Source: Flavobacteriia bacterium (GTDB taxonomy: Bacteria; Bacteroidota; Bacteroidia; Flavobacteriales; Flavobacteriaceae). From it: 5,937 nucleotides of DNA. A model generated the notes under the pieces. It was given only the letters and a program-made list of their open reading frames with translations. It was not told the origin of the DNA and searched no databases. Made by a program: the position numbers and the translations under genes. Position 1 is the stretch's first letter. Every line of letters begins with the position of its first letter. The stretch is taken from NCBI GenBank assembly GCA_011330545.1, contig DRQI01000441.1, forward strand, positions 1 through 5,937, given 5' to 3'. Positions 5,707 through 5,937 of the stretch are shown here, piece by piece.

Positions 5707-5869
5707 TGTAACTATTCAGCTACTCACATTTCGTCTGTAAAATGCCCTTTTTTCGCCTGTTTTTGTGAAATTTTCCTTGCGTAGCCCTGCTATGTGTCAG
5801 AAAATTTCCCTTCTTCAGCCAAAAAAACAGCTATTTTCTGCCTCAAAATGGAGCAGCTGAATAGTTACA
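5707..5869. mobile_element. 163-bp imperfect palindrome, MITE/REP-like
   Basis: The ends are perfect 15-bp inverted repeats: TGTAACTATTCAGCT (5707-5721) and its complement (5855-5869), extending to 18 of 19 matches if the next four bases are included. Inside, GAAATTTTC (5767-5775) mirrors GAAAATTTC (5800-5808), and TAGC (5782-5785) mirrors GCTA (5789-5792) around a CCT centre at 5786-5788. The arms are about 80 bases each, with further partial matches between (T-rich tracts near 5748-5753 and A-rich at 5821-5827). TTATTT lies directly outside both ends (5701-5706 and 5870-5875), consistent with a 6-bp target duplication, although in such AT-rich DNA this could be chance. It encodes no protein, so it would be non-autonomous. 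I cannot name the parent transposon. Confidence 0.75.
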
Positions 5870-5875
5870 TTATTT

Positions 5876-5937
5876 TTAAGGAGACGAAAGATTAACTTTT
5901 ATTGGGGTTTCATTGACTAATCTCGATAATTTTTTCA
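5876..5937 (-). CDS. Possible C-terminal end of a further minus-strand gene
   Basis: On the minus strand one frame stays open from the window edge for 19 codons and ends with TAA at 5876-5878, giving ...KKLSRLVNETPIKVNLSSP. The residue mix looks protein-like, but a stretch this short can be open by chance, and another frame gives an eight-residue end at 5910. I do not recognise the protein. If real, its stop codon lies just outside the palindromic element, overlapping the TTATTT flank. Confidence 0.3.
   Translation of the reverse strand, partial: KKLSRLVNETPIKVNLSSP

Noticed and set aside
5519..5740. Open frame of 73 codons on the plus strand
   Set aside because: It is antisense to the signal-peptide end of the lipoprotein gene and runs into the palindromic element; it looks like a shadow frame.
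5707..5869. Palindrome as a CRISPR, an integron attC site or a retron
   Set aside because: There are no spaced direct repeats, no integrase and no reverse transcriptase gene in the window, and the near-perfect terminal inverted repeats fit a transposon-like element better.

Overview
This AT-rich window looks like chromosomal DNA from a member of the Flavobacteriaceae (Bacteroidota). The evidence is low GC content, promoter -7 boxes close to the Bacteroidota consensus TAnnTTTG, weak Shine-Dalgarno signals, and several protein families that I know mainly from Flavobacteriia: a THC0290_0291-like envelope protein, DUF6341-like and DUF6427-like membrane proteins, and a DUF4846 lipoprotein. Most of it is compact housekeeping and conserved-hypothetical sequence. 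I see no tRNA, rRNA, CRISPR array, prophage or complete insertion sequence.

Layout. 1-225 (+) is the C-terminal end of a Cys/Met-metabolism PLP enzyme of the cystathionine gamma-synthase/lyase type. It converges on 242-1042 (-), a secreted beta-rich envelope protein. Three genes on the minus strand are closely spaced and probably form an operon, read from 2413 downwards: a 65-residue DUF6341-like membrane protein, trmB (tRNA m7G46 methyltransferase, TTG start), and an alkyltransferase-like DNA-binding protein whose reactive Cys is replaced by Ala. A 42-bp divergent promoter region separates this operon from a polytopic DUF6427-like membrane protein at 2456-3373 (+). That gene converges on upp (uracil phosphoribosyltransferase) at 3405-4058 (-), which I start at a TTG codon just downstream of a perfect TAnnTTTG box. 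Next come a Kbp/YgaU-type BON-LysM protein at 4303-4770 (+), a strong terminator, and a convergent DUF4846 lipoprotein gene at 4813-5673 (-).

The right end holds the most unusual object: a 163-bp, nearly full-length palindrome at 5707-5869. Its terminal 15-bp inverted repeats are perfect and it is flanked by TTATTT on both sides. It looks like a non-autonomous mobile element (MITE or REP-like). It lies where the upstream promoter region of the lipoprotein gene should be, and just after what may be the last codons of another minus-strand gene.

The genes do not form one pathway. Methionine/cysteine metabolism, tRNA modification, alkyl-lesion recognition, pyrimidine salvage and envelope proteins sit next to each other. 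I see no convincing new defence or biosynthetic system. The points that most deserve a second look are the palindromic element, the Cys/His pattern in the DUF4846 protein, the two TTG starts, and the inverted repeat that covers both divergent start codons.
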